The translations under genes were made by a program, and so were the position numbers. A DNA stretch of 64,000 bases from Methanobacterium sp. Its GTDB lineage: Archaea > Methanobacteriota > Methanobacteria > Methanobacteriales > Methanobacteriaceae. Below, piece by piece: positions 33,349-42,941 of the stretch (positions within the stretch are counted from its first letter, which is position 1; every line of letters begins with the position of its first letter). The stretch lies in the NCBI GenBank assembly GCA_030017655.1, contig JASEIM010000001.1, positions 1-64,000 on the forward strand, read 5' to 3'. The notes beneath the pieces are model-generated. The model made no database searches and was not told where the DNA came from. It saw only the letters and a list, made by a program, of their open reading frames with translations.

Positions 33349-34899
33349 TTAAGGCCATGTCAAGATCTTCGGCACTTTAACACCCTTAAACTTCTCAGCC
33401 ACATCATCTGGCCAGTTTTCAGTGTCAAATCCTTTCTGTGCAAGGAATCCGAACACCCATCGGGTTAGACCAATACCAGTACATCCTGTCCAAATTCTAT
33501 GGTTGTGGGTTTCTTTTACTGAAAAACCTTCAACAAAGTGAGTTCCATGTATATTGGCTGAAACTACGGCAACACCTTTCTCTTGACCGGGCACGTTAAG
33601 CCGCATTTCTTTTTTAGGGATGTCAGGGAATTCTATGCCACGTTTTTCAACTTTTCTACCTTCAAGATAGAATGGATCGTCACCTACTTCGGTGTACCAG
33701 TCCAGTTCCATTTCATTGGCAATATCGTGGGAAATATCAACAGTTTCATCCCGTAGCTTCTCAGTTTGTTCTGGTGTTCCGAGCCATACAAGTTCTATTC
33801 GCTGGAATTCGTGCACGCGGTCAAGTCCTTTTGCTCCTCCAGCTTCCCAGCGGTATGTCCACCCGCTTCTATCAAAGAATTTGATTGGTAGATCTTTTTC
33901 ATCAACTACTTGGTGGCTTAGAAACTCGTAGAATGGTTCGCATTGTGCTGGCGCCAGAACATAGGAAGGGTCCTTTAAACCTTCTTTTAGAAGTTCGATG
34001 GGGACTTCGCGTTTGATTGTGAGTTCGTCACGGAATTTATCAAATAGTAATGGGTCTCTACGTGGTGCTGAGCAGTAGTACATCCCTTCTGGGAGTCCTT
34101 CCATGTATTTCATCCTTTCCATCACTGGGATTGGAATTAGTTTTGGGAAAAGGCATTCGTCAAAGTCGAGCTTTTGGATGAGCTTTTCCACAAAAATTTC
34201 CTCTAATGCGCGCTGCAGTGCAACTAAAGGGGGTGCGTAGAACCACTGTCCTCTTCCAGAGAATTTTTTAACCCATCCAAGCTTAGCAGCTTCTTCTGTA
34301 GGGTCTCCTTCAAAGAAATACTTCTGCATGCAGCTTTTTTCCAAAATTGTCCCCGGTTCTACCTTTGTAACCTGCTTGGTGAGTATATCTGAAGGCCCGC
34401 ACTCTGCTTCGGGAATATGGGTAGCAACTTCGCTTGTTACATGTTTAATGACTCTGTCGATAACGTGTTTTCTTAAATCTCCTTCTTCTAACCCTTTAAA
34501 TTCAAGGATTATTCTATCATCTTTGATCTCAAAATTTTCCACATAGGGCACGTCTTTTAGTTCTACCCTTTCATCTGTAGGTACTTCGATTTTATAATCG
34601 GTTACAAGTATTTTTCGTACACCTAAACGGTATTTTTTACCTAAAAGCTGTGTCAATGGTTTTTTTATCCTTAATATTGCGTCATGGGCACGTCCCCGTC
34701 TTCCTGACACTATTTCAACTTTTAGAGTATCTCCTTTTAAATTCCAGTCTGTGATTTTGGAAGCATCCTGTTCTTGGTCTTCTGGAACTCCTTTCAGAAA
34801 TATTTCCTCGTTTGCTTCATCTATAAACTTTTTAATATCTTCTTCTGCATCACTTGCATCTTTACTAAACGTAATTTCTCCTTTAAGTGTGAATTTCAT
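33349..34899 (-). CDS. serS: Serine--tRNA ligase, methanogen type
   Basis: A 516-residue protein of the rare SerRS type confined to methanogenic archaea, not the bacterial/eukaryal type. The class II core is visible (FDRSGWTYRWEAGGAKGLDR, VHEFQRIELVWLG, motif 3 in WTGCTGIGLTRWV), and cysteines in PAQCEPF and CTGIG are the zinc-binding positions of this type. The N-terminal domain (about 1-160) is the idiosyncratic tRNA-binding domain. Length matches the family. It precedes no gene closely on its 3' side; pcc1 lies upstream, 30 bases away, in the same direction. Confidence 0.95.
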   Translation of the reverse strand: MKFTLKGEITFSKDASDAEEDIKKFIDEANEEIFLKGVPEDQEQDASKITDWNLKGDTLKVEIVSGRRGRAHDAILRIKKPLTQLLGKKYRLGVRKILVTDYKIEVPTDERVELKDVPYVENFEIKDDRIILEFKGLEEGDLRKHVIDRVIKHVTSEVATHIPEAECGPSDILTKQVTKVEPGTILEKSCMQKYFFEGDPTEEAAKLGWVKKFSGRGQWFYAPPLVALQRALEEIFVEKLIQKLDFDECLFPKLIPIPVMERMKYMEGLPEGMYYCSAPRRDPLLFDKFRDELTIKREVPIELLKEGLKDPSYVLAPAQCEPFYEFLSHQVVDEKDLPIKFFDRSGWTYRWEAGGAKGLDRVHEFQRIELVWLGTPEQTEKLRDETVDISHDIANEMELDWYTEVGDDPFYLEGRKVEKRGIEFPDIPKKEMRLNVPGQEKGVAVVSANIHGTHFVEGFSVKETHNHRIWTGCTGIGLTRWVFGFLAQKGFDTENWPDDVAEKFKGVKVPKILTWP

Positions 34900-34929
34900 T
34901 TCTTCACCTTCTAATTTATGTAATAAAAT

Positions 34930-35166
34930 TTATTCTTTATTATTTGTAAAATCTATAATTTTTTCAGCCATCATCTCACAAAATAGAATATCATCTACTG
35001 TTGCAAGAGTTGTTCGAAGCGATCTCGACTCTAATTTACATATTAAGTTATTATCTTCAATATGGGATCTGATAGAATCAGTATTATCTGGTTTAATTGA
35101 TGCCAATGCAACTTCTGCTTCTTTTTTGGTCTTATATTCAAAGATAATTGTGGATTCGACTTCCAT
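34930..35166 (-). CDS. pcc1: KEOPS complex subunit Pcc1
   Basis: A 78-residue protein with the Pcc1 pattern: STIIFEYKTKKEAEVALASI, then KPDN, a middle strand LICKLESRSLRTTLATVDDI and C-terminal helix. Pcc1 dimerises inside the KEOPS complex, which with Kae1 makes the t6A modification on ANN-decoding tRNAs. It sits between cooC and serS in a minus-strand group with short gaps, so the three may be co-transcribed. Confidence 0.85.
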   Translation of the reverse strand: MEVESTIIFEYKTKKEAEVALASIKPDNTDSIRSHIEDNNLICKLESRSLRTTLATVDDILFCEMMAEKIIDFTNNKE

Positions 35167-35183
35167 AATATTTAGTCCTAATT

Positions 35184-35957
35184 TTAACTTAAAATATTTT
35201 CTGCAATTTTTTCTATTGATTTAAATGCAGCAGAATCTGGATAATCAACAAGAGGTTTTCCTTCCATATCAGCTAATATGACCTTTTCATCCCGTGGAAT
35301 GATTCCTATAACTTCAAGGCCCATTTCCTTCAGTTTGGATGTGACAAAATTTTCTTCAGTTTTATTGGATGCTTTGTTTATTACACATGCAATTTTAGGG
35401 ATGCCAATATCTGCAGCAAGCCTTTTTATGCGTTCTGCAGTTTCAAGGGATTTGAGCCCGGGTTCTACAACTATGATCATAAGATCAACAGCTTCTGCAG
35501 TTTTTCTTCCCAGATGCTCCACTCCGGCTTCCATGTCCAGAATAACGATTTCGTCTTTTTTAAGGATTAAGTTCCGCATAAGTGCTTTAAGAAGGACAGA
35601 GGCAGGACAGACGCATCCTTCACCCCCTTTATCAACAGTACCCATTACAAGAAGCTTTAAATTCCCTTCTTCATCGTAACTTATGGCTAATGATTCTGGA
35701 AGATCGCTGATTTTTGGATTCATTTTAAAAACTTCTCCAAATGATGATCCCGGCTCTGCACCGGTTCTTTCTTTTATCAGGTCTTTCATATTTGAAATAG
35801 GGGTGATTGGCTCATTTATACCAAGACTTGATGCGAGGTTCATATCGGGATCTGCATCAATAGCGAATACTTTATAACGTTGTGACAATATACATGCTAA
35901 TGTTCCAGAAAGGGTTGTTTTACCGACCCCTCCTTTTCCAGTTATGGCAATTTTCAT
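35184..35957 (-). CDS. cooC: CooC-type nickel-insertion ATPase
   Basis: A 257-residue MinD-like ATPase with deviant Walker A ITGKGGVGKTTLSG, switch segment VFAIDADPDMNLASSLG, the CxC pair in GEGCVCPASVLL that forms the nickel site of the CooC dimer, and VILDMEAGVEHLGR. CooC loads nickel into CO dehydrogenase; methanogens have the Cdh complex as its likely client. I prefer ATG 35957 with GGTGG upstream to the overlapping GTG at 35966. It heads the cooC-pcc1-serS group. Confidence 0.88.
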   Translation of the reverse strand: MKIAITGKGGVGKTTLSGTLACILSQRYKVFAIDADPDMNLASSLGINEPITPISNMKDLIKERTGAEPGSSFGEVFKMNPKISDLPESLAISYDEEGNLKLLVMGTVDKGGEGCVCPASVLLKALMRNLILKKDEIVILDMEAGVEHLGRKTAEAVDLMIIVVEPGLKSLETAERIKRLAADIGIPKIACVINKASNKTEENFVTSKLKEMGLEVIGIIPRDEKVILADMEGKPLVDYPDSAAFKSIEKIAENILS

Positions 35958-36092
35958 AACTTCCACCTATTGTATAATCATATTACAAATGAAATAGTTA
36001 CTATTTCTCATGATTTTGTATTAATGTTTGTATATATAGAAAGGAAGGTTTATTAACTTATAGACTCAAAAATTTATACAGGAGGATTATTA

Positions 36093-36575
36093 ATGACTAG
36101 AGCATACACAAGAAAAGAATACATAAGAAAAATTCCTGGTTCCAGGATAGTTCAGTATGATATGGGGAACCTTTCAGGAGATTTCCCTTTAACAGTAAGT
36201 CTTGCCTTAAAAAAGCCAGCACAGTTATCACATAACTCACTGGAGGCGGCAAGGATTGCTACAAACAGATATATGCAACGAAGGGCAGGTAGGATGGGTT
36301 ACCATCTTAAAATAAGGGTTTATCCTCATCATATTGTAAGAGAAAATCCAATGGCAACGGGTGCGGGTGCTGACAGGGTACAGGACGGAATGAGAAAAGC
36401 ATTCGGAAAACCTGTAAGTTCTGTTGCAATTGTAAAGGCAGATCAAAGGGTTTTAACAATAAGGACCAATAAAAGAAACTTTAATGATGCAAAAACAGCT
36501 TTAAAGAGAGCATCTATGAAATTTCCAGTCCCATGCAGGATCGTTGTAGACAAAGGTGAAGAACTAATAAAATAA
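36093..36575 (+). CDS. rpl10e: 50S ribosomal protein L10e (uL16)
   Basis: A 160-residue ribosomal protein with the L10e signatures RAYTRKEYIRKIPGSRIVQY, NRYMQRRAGRMGYHLKIRVY and ENPMATGAGADRVQDGMRKA. It binds 23S rRNA near the peptidyl transferase and GTPase centres. AGGAGG (36081-36086) precedes ATG, and TTTGTATATATAG (about 36027-36039) is a good TATA box. The next gene, ppsA, begins 13 bases after its stop and may be co-transcribed. Confidence 0.96.
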   Translation: MTRAYTRKEYIRKIPGSRIVQYDMGNLSGDFPLTVSLALKKPAQLSHNSLEAARIATNRYMQRRAGRMGYHLKIRVYPHHIVRENPMATGAGADRVQDGMRKAFGKPVSSVAIVKADQRVLTIRTNKRNFNDAKTALKRASMKFPVPCRIVVDKGEELIK

Positions 36576-36588
36576 AAGAGTGTTTAGC

Positions 36589-38883
36589 ATGAAGTATGTC
36601 AAATTTTTTGAAGAGCTTAGAAAGGAAGATGTGGCAATTGCTGGCGGAAAAGGCGCGAATTTAGGGGAGTTAACCCATGCAGGAATTCCTGTACCTCCAG
36701 GATTTGTTGTTACGGCAGCAACTTATGATAAATTTATAAAGGAAACCGGTATCTTTGATGAAATAATGGACATTCTTGATGCTATAGATGTCAATAATAC
36801 AAGAGAACTTCAGGAAGCCTCATCAAAGATAAAAAAAATTATTTTAGATTCTTATATGCCTGATGATATAAGAACAACTATTATAGAGGCTTATAACGCA
36901 TTGTGTCATAGAATTGGTAAGGAAGATGCATTTGTTGCCATAAGATCATCTGCAACAGCAGAAGACCTTCCTGAAGCATCATTTGCAGGTCAACAAGACA
37001 CTTTTTTAAATATTAAAGGTACAGAAGATGTTTTAAAGTATGTACAAAAATGCTGGGCGTCTCTTTTTGAATCAAGAGCTATATTTTATAGGGAAGAGCA
37101 TAATTTTGATCATTCCAAAGTTTATATTGCCGTAGTGGTTCAGGAGATGGTAGAAGCCGAAAAAGCAGGTGTAATGTTTACTGTACATCCTTCAACAGGT
37201 GAGGAAAAAATACTCATTGAAGGAGCATGGGGACTTGGAGAAGCAGTTGTTTCAGGCTCAGTAACACCAGATACTTATTGGGTGGACAAAAAGACCGAAA
37301 AAGTCCTTGAATCTGTAATAAGTGAAAAAAATATAATGTTTATAAAGGAATCAGAAGCTGGAAAAACAATAAAAGTCGATGTTCCAGAAGACCTTAGAAA
37401 TAAACAGGTTTTAAACGATGAAGAAATTTTAGCTCTTACCAAAATGGGTAAAAGAATTCACGATCATTACGGCTCTCCACAGGACACTGAATGGGCAATA
37501 GAAGATGAGAAAGTCTACATGCTCCAATCAAGACCTGTAACAACACTTGATATGGGTAATGAAGCTGAAATTGAGGGTATAGAAGAAGAAAGAACCATAG
37601 TAACTAAAGGACTTGGAGCAAGCCCTGGAATGGCTTCAGGTGCTGTTAAGATTATAAAAAGCACAGATGAACTGGACAAAATAGAAGAAGGGGATATTCT
37701 GGTTACAGTTATGACCACTCCCGATATGGTTCCTGCTATGAAAAGGGCAGATGGAATAATCACTGATGAAGGTGGAGTAACATGTCATGCAGCAATTGTC
37801 TCAAGAGAGCTCGGAATACCATGTGTAGTTGGAACAGGCGATGCAACAAGGATTCTTGAGGAAAATGAAATTGTAACCCTTGATGGTAACAAAGGAACAG
37901 TTTACAAGGGAAAAATTGCAGAAACAGAGAAAAAAGCAACAGTTGAAGAACAACCAACTATGATGGCTCAGGCACCAATTTTAACTGTTACAGAAGTTAA
38001 GGTTAATGTAAGTATGCCTGAAGCGGCTAAAAAAGCAGCTGCAACTGGTGCTGATGGTGTGGGGCTTCTCAGAACTGAACATATGATGTTAACATCAGGA
38101 GTGCACCCTAAAAAGTTCATAATGGATGGAAAAGAGGACGAACTCATAAAAATCCTTGTTGAAAACATCCTTAAGGTTGTAGATGAATTCTATCCAAAAC
38201 CAGTATGGTACAGGACTCTTGACGCTCCAACAGATGAATTTAAGTCACTTGAAGGTGGAGAAGGCGAACCATACGAACATAACCCAATGCTTGGATGGAG
38301 GGGAATCAGAAGAGAATTAGATGAACCTGAAATATTAAAAGCTGAATTTAAAGCGATTAAGAAACTCCATGAGCAGGGTTACACAAACATTGGAATAATG
38401 ATTCCACTGGTTCAGCATCCTGACGAACTAAGAAGAGCCAAACAAATAGCTGAAGAAGTCGGCTTAAAGCCTCAAAAGACAATTGAGTTTGGTATAATGG
38501 TGGAAACGCCAGGAGCAGCTCTTATAATTGAAGATTTTATAGCTGAAGGAATTGACTTTGTGAGCTTTGGAACTAACGATTTAACTCAATATACACTTGC
38601 AATTGATAGAAATAATGAAAATGTAGCAGGTCTTTACACTGAAGGACATCCAGCAGTGCTTAAACTTATAGATCGAGTTATAAGAATCTGTAATGAACAC
38701 GGAGTCAAAACCAGTATCTGTGGACAGGCCGGAAGCATGCCTAAAATAGTTGAAAAACTTGTCGAGGCAGGAATTGAAAGTGTATCTGCAAACACTGATG
38801 CAGTTGCCACAGTAAGAGAAGTTGTGGCCAGAGTTGAGAAGAAACTTGTCTTAAAAGCTGCACGTAAACGTTTACAGGAATAA
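36589..38883 (+). CDS. ppsA: Phosphoenolpyruvate synthase
   Basis: A protein of about 764 residues. The N-terminal ATP-grasp part has AGGKGANLGELTHAGIPVPP and FVAIRSSATAEDLPEASFAG; the swivelling domain has the phospho-histidine in DEGGVTCHAAIVSRELGIP; the C-terminal TIM barrel has GVGLLRTEHM, SFGTNDLTQYTLAIDR and ICGQAGSMP. It makes PEP from pyruvate and ATP, the first gluconeogenic step from acetyl-CoA-derived pyruvate. I chose ATG 36589 because the family starts MKYVKFFEEL; GTG 36580 is an earlier in-frame codon. Confidence 0.95.
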   Translation: MKYVKFFEELRKEDVAIAGGKGANLGELTHAGIPVPPGFVVTAATYDKFIKETGIFDEIMDILDAIDVNNTRELQEASSKIKKIILDSYMPDDIRTTIIEAYNALCHRIGKEDAFVAIRSSATAEDLPEASFAGQQDTFLNIKGTEDVLKYVQKCWASLFESRAIFYREEHNFDHSKVYIAVVVQEMVEAEKAGVMFTVHPSTGEEKILIEGAWGLGEAVVSGSVTPDTYWVDKKTEKVLESVISEKNIMFIKESEAGKTIKVDVPEDLRNKQVLNDEEILALTKMGKRIHDHYGSPQDTEWAIEDEKVYMLQSRPVTTLDMGNEAEIEGIEEERTIVTKGLGASPGMASGAVKIIKSTDELDKIEEGDILVTVMTTPDMVPAMKRADGIITDEGGVTCHAAIVSRELGIPCVVGTGDATRILEENEIVTLDGNKGTVYKGKIAETEKKATVEEQPTMMAQAPILTVTEVKVNVSMPEAAKKAAATGADGVGLLRTEHMMLTSGVHPKKFIMDGKEDELIKILVENILKVVDEFYPKPVWYRTLDAPTDEFKSLEGGEGEPYEHNPMLGWRGIRRELDEPEILKAEFKAIKKLHEQGYTNIGIMIPLVQHPDELRRAKQIAEEVGLKPQKTIEFGIMVETPGAALIIEDFIAEGIDFVSFGTNDLTQYTLAIDRNNENVAGLYTEGHPAVLKLIDRVIRICNEHGVKTSICGQAGSMPKIVEKLVEAGIESVSANTDAVATVREVVARVEKKLVLKAARKRLQE

Positions 38884-38955
38884 ATACTCTATTTTTTTAT
38901 TTTTTTTATATATTCTGTTTTTAATTTAACGTTAATTAGTTTTTAGGGAATCAAA

Positions 38956-40185
38956 ATGGATAGAAAAGGAATCACAAAACAGGAAATATCTGAAAGACTT
39001 AAAGAATTTAAAAGAGAGGACATGACCTATAAATCTGGCAGAATATTAGGTTCAATGTGCACATGTCCCCATGAAGTTGGTGTAGAAGCTTATTATATGT
39101 TTTTAGAGTCCAATTTAGGTGATTCTGGCCTTTTTGAAGGTACCAAGCAGATGGAAAAAGAGGTAATAAGGATGCTTGGGACTCTTCTCGGTAAAGAAGA
39201 TGTCTGTGGACATATAATAACTGGAGGTACAGAAGCAAACATAATGGCTATGCGGGCAGCAAGAAATTCAAGTAATGTGGAAGACCCTGAGATAATAATC
39301 CCTAGATCTGCCCATTTTTCCTTTAAAAAAGCGGCAGATATGTTACGTTTGAAGATCAGGGAAGCTGAACTTGATGAAAATTACTGTGTGGATATAGAAT
39401 CTGTTAAAGGGCTTATATCTGATAAAACTGTTGCTATTGTGGGTATTGCTGGAACTACTGAACTTGGCGTAATTGATCCAATAGAAGAGCTTTCAAAGCT
39501 TTGTATAGAAAAGAATATTTATTTGCATGTGGATGCAGCATTTGGTGGATTTTCAATCCCATTTTTAAAAGAAAATGGTTATAATCTCTCTGAATTTGAT
39601 TTTTCACTTGAAGGTGTGTCTTCAATTACTATTGATCCCCATAAGATGGGTCTTGCACCAATTCCAACAGGATGCATTTTATTTAGAGACAGAAGTTATC
39701 TTAAAAGTATAAGCACAGAAACTCCTTATTTAACAGAAAAAGAACAGTCAACAATTGTAGGTACAAGAACAGGGGCATCATCAGCAGCTGCATGGGCTCT
39801 TCTTAAATATTTTGGAAGAGATGGTTATACAGAAATTGCCCAAAAATGCATGGAAGTAACTGAATTTTTAGCGGAAGGTATTAAAAAATCAGGATTTAAA
39901 TTGATCAGGGAACCTGAATTAAATATTGTGGCATTTAAATCAGATAAAATACTAATTGATGATATTGTGAGGGAAATTGAAGATAAAGGATGGGCTGTAT
40001 CAGTTTCATCTTATCCTGAAGCTATAAGAATTGTGGTAATGCCCCACATAAAGATTGAACATGCAAGAGAATTCTTGGATGCCCTTAATGAAATTCATTC
40101 AAAGCTCACATCAGATGGGTTGCCTCAAGATAGTGAAAAAAAGGCTTATTTAAAATTAGTTGACAAAACAATACAGGACGAATGA
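38956..40185 (+). CDS. mfnA: L-tyrosine/L-aspartate decarboxylase MfnA
   Basis: A 409-residue PLP-dependent group II decarboxylase: ILGSMCTCPHEVGVEAY, HIITGGTEANIMAMRAARN, LHVDAAFGGFSIPF and the cofactor lysine in TIDPHKMGLAPIPTG. In methanogens this enzyme makes tyramine for methanofuran, and beta-alanine for coenzyme A from aspartate. It is slightly longer than usual through a C-terminal extension after HSKLTSDG. It is followed 6 bases later by the fumarase beta gene. Confidence 0.92.
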   Translation: MDRKGITKQEISERLKEFKREDMTYKSGRILGSMCTCPHEVGVEAYYMFLESNLGDSGLFEGTKQMEKEVIRMLGTLLGKEDVCGHIITGGTEANIMAMRAARNSSNVEDPEIIIPRSAHFSFKKAADMLRLKIREAELDENYCVDIESVKGLISDKTVAIVGIAGTTELGVIDPIEELSKLCIEKNIYLHVDAAFGGFSIPFLKENGYNLSEFDFSLEGVSSITIDPHKMGLAPIPTGCILFRDRSYLKSISTETPYLTEKEQSTIVGTRTGASSAAAWALLKYFGRDGYTEIAQKCMEVTEFLAEGIKKSGFKLIREPELNIVAFKSDKILIDDIVREIEDKGWAVSVSSYPEAIRIVVMPHIKIEHAREFLDALNEIHSKLTSDGLPQDSEKKAYLKLVDKTIQDE

Positions 40186-40191
40186 TTTATC

Positions 40192-40686
40192 ATGAAAGTA
40201 ATTAACATGCCAGTAACTGATGATGTAATTAGGGACCTCGATGTGGGAGATAAGATTTTTATCCATGGTAAAATTTTTACAGGCAGAGATGCTGCACTTC
40301 CCAGACTTGTTAAATCACTAAAGCATGGGAAAAAATTAATTGATATCAATGGATCTGCTATAATGCACACAGCAGTGAGCGATGCAGGAATATCACCCAC
40401 AACAAGTAATAAAGAAGAGATTGAAGAAAACATTCCCTATCTGGCAGGATCAGGAGTTAAAATTCATATTGGTAAGGGAGCTTTAAGCGAAAAAACCATT
40501 GAAGCACTGGATAAAGAGGATTCTATTTTTGTTGTTACTCCACCGGCTGCAGCACTTCTTACAAGCAAAGTTAAATCAAAGAAAGTAGCTGCATTTGCTG
40601 AAGAGGGAATGGAAGCGATTTATGAGTTGGAAGTGGTTGGAATTCCTGGAATTGTGGCTGTTGCTCATGGAAAATCTTTATATTGA
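40192..40686 (+). CDS. Fumarate hydratase class I, beta subunit
   Basis: A 164-residue protein matching the C-terminal (beta) half of class I fumarases and tartrate dehydratases: DLDVGDKIFIHGKIFTGRDA, LPRLVKSLKHGKK, GKGALSEKTIEAL, VTPPAAALL and a final EVVGIPGIVAVAHGKS. In archaea the two halves are often separate genes; the alpha subunit with the Fe-S cluster is not in this window. The pair would hydrate fumarate in the incomplete reductive citrate path fed by PycB. Confidence 0.88.
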   Translation: MKVINMPVTDDVIRDLDVGDKIFIHGKIFTGRDAALPRLVKSLKHGKKLIDINGSAIMHTAVSDAGISPTTSNKEEIEENIPYLAGSGVKIHIGKGALSEKTIEALDKEDSIFVVTPPAAALLTSKVKSKKVAAFAEEGMEAIYELEVVGIPGIVAVAHGKSLY

Positions 40687-40693
40687 ATTACTT

Positions 40694-41329
40694 TTATAAA
40701 CAAGGCCTTCCAAAACATATATCTCCAACATCTCCAAGACCAGGGATAATATATCCGTCTTTATTGAGTTTTTGGTCAACTGAACAGGTATAGATTTCAA
40801 CATCCATGTGATTTTTAAATATTTTTTCTATTCCCGGTTCTGCAGATATGATATTAAAAATTACAAGCCTTTTGGGTTTACCCCTTTTTTTAATTTCATC
40901 TAAAATTGAGTTCATGGTACCTCCTGTTGCAAGCATTGGATCTGCAACTATCACGATTTTATTTTCTAAATCAGGCAGTTTTATATACTCCATTTTTGCC
41001 TTAAAAGGAGGTTCTTCGCTTCTCCACGCCCCAATAACCCCATATTCTGCTTCCTTAAATACTTTGGATATTCCTTCAACTAATGGAATTGCAGCCCTTA
41101 AAACGCTTACTACCACAATATCTTTCATATCTTTTATTTTAATCCCTTTAGCAGTTCCAAGGGGTGTTTCTACTGATACATGTTCTTTTTCTAAAGTATT
41201 TGCAAATTCATATGCAAATAATCTTCCAATTTCAATAATTCCAGACCGAAATTGAACGCGATCTATATTTTTATCCCTTATTCTGGTGAGATTTTCCTGT
41301 ACAATGGTATGATCAATTATTTTTAACAT
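40694..41329 (-). CDS. upp: Uracil phosphoribosyltransferase
   Basis: A 211-residue enzyme with the PRPP loop in VIVADPMLATGGTMNSILDE and the uracil-binding C-terminal GYIIPGLGDVGDICFG. It salvages uracil to UMP. GAGGGAGA precedes ATG 41329. It converges with the fumarase gene. The 243-base space to its left neighbour in transcription (41330-41572) holds its leader, a TATA-like TTATTATATCC on the minus strand near 41411, and a GC-rich pocket at about 41449-41475 with no known role. Confidence 0.94.
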   Translation of the reverse strand: MLKIIDHTIVQENLTRIRDKNIDRVQFRSGIIEIGRLFAYEFANTLEKEHVSVETPLGTAKGIKIKDMKDIVVVSVLRAAIPLVEGISKVFKEAEYGVIGAWRSEEPPFKAKMEYIKLPDLENKIVIVADPMLATGGTMNSILDEIKKRGKPKRLVIFNIISAEPGIEKIFKNHMDVEIYTCSVDQKLNKDGYIIPGLGDVGDICFGRPCL

Positions 41330-41572
41330 AAAGTCTCCCTCTGGATGATTTAGTATATTAAGGCATGTACTTTCGAATCCCCGTATAGGTAGATCTCTGT
41401 ATTTTGGATATAATAATTGATTTGTGCATGTTGGAACATTTATGTGACTGTCCGTGGGGAGGGCCTGATTGGATTAGGTATAGGAAGTGCTTGAAATATC
41501 TGTATTCTTTAAATGTTTCATTTTTGAAGTATCAGCCTTTACAGTAAATTTTCAATGTAAAAATTACCCAAT

Positions 41573-42379
41573 TCATTTTGAAACCGGCGCTTCAATTTTT
41601 TCATCTGATTCTGCAGGTTTTACTCTTATGAATGTGAAATACCATAATGCTGCAAGGAGTATAATGCTGAAAACCATTCCTAAGATTCCTCTTTCCATGT
41701 CAAAGACATTTGTCATTTGAATTCCCAGTAAACCTATGCCGCTGCCCACTCCAAATAATGTATAAGTTGTAGTGTTCCATAGTGCATGGGAAAAGCTTGG
41801 TACAATAATTGAACCTGATTGGTACCTCAACAGCCCAAAAATCATTCCTGCAATGACACCTCCTCCTAAATATAAGGGGATCATTCCCATATTACTTGCA
41901 AATCCGGGATCTAGGAAGAATAGAGGAGCGTGCCATAAACTGAAGGCAACCGCAGTTAATAGAATGATTAGCTGCGGGTTAACTTTTTCCCTTTCAAGTA
42001 TTCCAAACATCCAGCCCCTGAAAAATCCTTCTTCAGTGGCGACTGCCAGAATAAGTGTTGTAAAAAATAGTAATGCCACATTTCCAGGGACTTCAGCGTT
42101 GTAACTTATTGTTCCAAGGTTTCCTGTTAAATATGCCAGTATGATGATGGGAACAGCAATACTTAGAGGATATAATACTGCAGTTCCATAGTCTTTAAGT
42201 GTTCCTGAAGTTAAACCAAGCTCTTTAAAGCTAAGTTTAGTTAAATGAACCAGTATTAAAATAATCGGAAATATTACAAGTGATTGAAGCTTTTCAACAT
42301 TAAGAATAACGGGCAATAGTGCGGTGATGGCCAGCATTATTATATACCCGATAAAAGCGGTTTTATATTTTTTAAACAT
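41573..42379 (-). CDS. CPBP family intramembrane metalloprotease
   Basis: A 268-residue polytopic protein with about eight membrane segments. The CPBP (Abi) motifs are present: EEGFFRGWMFGIL (EExxxR), FSLWHAPLFF and FSHALWNTT, the glutamate/histidine metal site of the Rce1-like family. Members cleave prenylated or other membrane substrates; the archaeal substrate is unknown. The family is also linked to bacteriocin self-immunity. The gene stands alone. Confidence 0.88.
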   Translation of the reverse strand: MFKKYKTAFIGYIIMLAITALLPVILNVEKLQSLVIFPIILILVHLTKLSFKELGLTSGTLKDYGTAVLYPLSIAVPIIILAYLTGNLGTISYNAEVPGNVALLFFTTLILAVATEEGFFRGWMFGILEREKVNPQLIILLTAVAFSLWHAPLFFLDPGFASNMGMIPLYLGGGVIAGMIFGLLRYQSGSIIVPSFSHALWNTTTYTLFGVGSGIGLLGIQMTNVFDMERGILGMVFSIILLAALWYFTFIRVKPAESDEKIEAPVSK

Positions 42380-42941
42380 TTGATAACCTCACATAATTTA
42401 ATTAAAAAGGATATATTTTTCTAATTTGTTTTTTAAATACATTCAAGGCAGTTAAGATAGTTAAGATAGCTTTTTTTCAGATTGGGATAGGTCATATTTG
42501 TATTCTTTGAATGTTTAGAGGTATTACATCGCTTCCTGTGATAAAGTTGTTCAAATGTAAGATTTCGCTTTGTTTTTCCAAGATCTATGTATTTGCCATA
42601 TTTTTAATTAAAAAATACACATTATTTATAATTTACTGTATCTAAATTTTTATATTTCAATTTAAATCAAACTTTTTTATAATTTAACATTTTTATGACA
42701 ATAATGTAACTTATAAATATTTAATATATGTTTAAATCAGATTAAAAAATCAATTTAATACCAAACTATAAATATGGGATATGTAAGGCTATGTATTTCA
42801 TATGCTCAAAAAATCTTTGATTTTTTACTGTTGCAAATCGAAGACTTGCAAATAACCTAAAAACTTTGTTTAAAAAAGTTGAACAAGAATTTTAATTTAG
42901 AAAAAAATGAAAACTATAATGAAGAATTATTCATTTGTTAT
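42380..42941. other. Intergenic region with two hairpins of the recurrent type
   Basis: No gene is seen. At about 42806-42860 are AAAAAATC/GATTTTTT around TTT and TTGCAAATC/GACTTGCAA around GAA with one mismatch, the same kinds of unit as in the tract at 6893-7142 (AAAAAATC and TTGCAAAC). The remainder is AT-rich. The hairpins lie just after the 3' end of the serine hydrolase gene to the right, or in the leader of the CPBP gene if transcription runs through. Confidence 0.55.

Noticed and set aside
41372..41382. TTCGAATCCCC resembling a tRNA T-loop and 3' arm
   Set aside because: The 5' half of the T stem does not pair, and no D or anticodon arm can be built around it.
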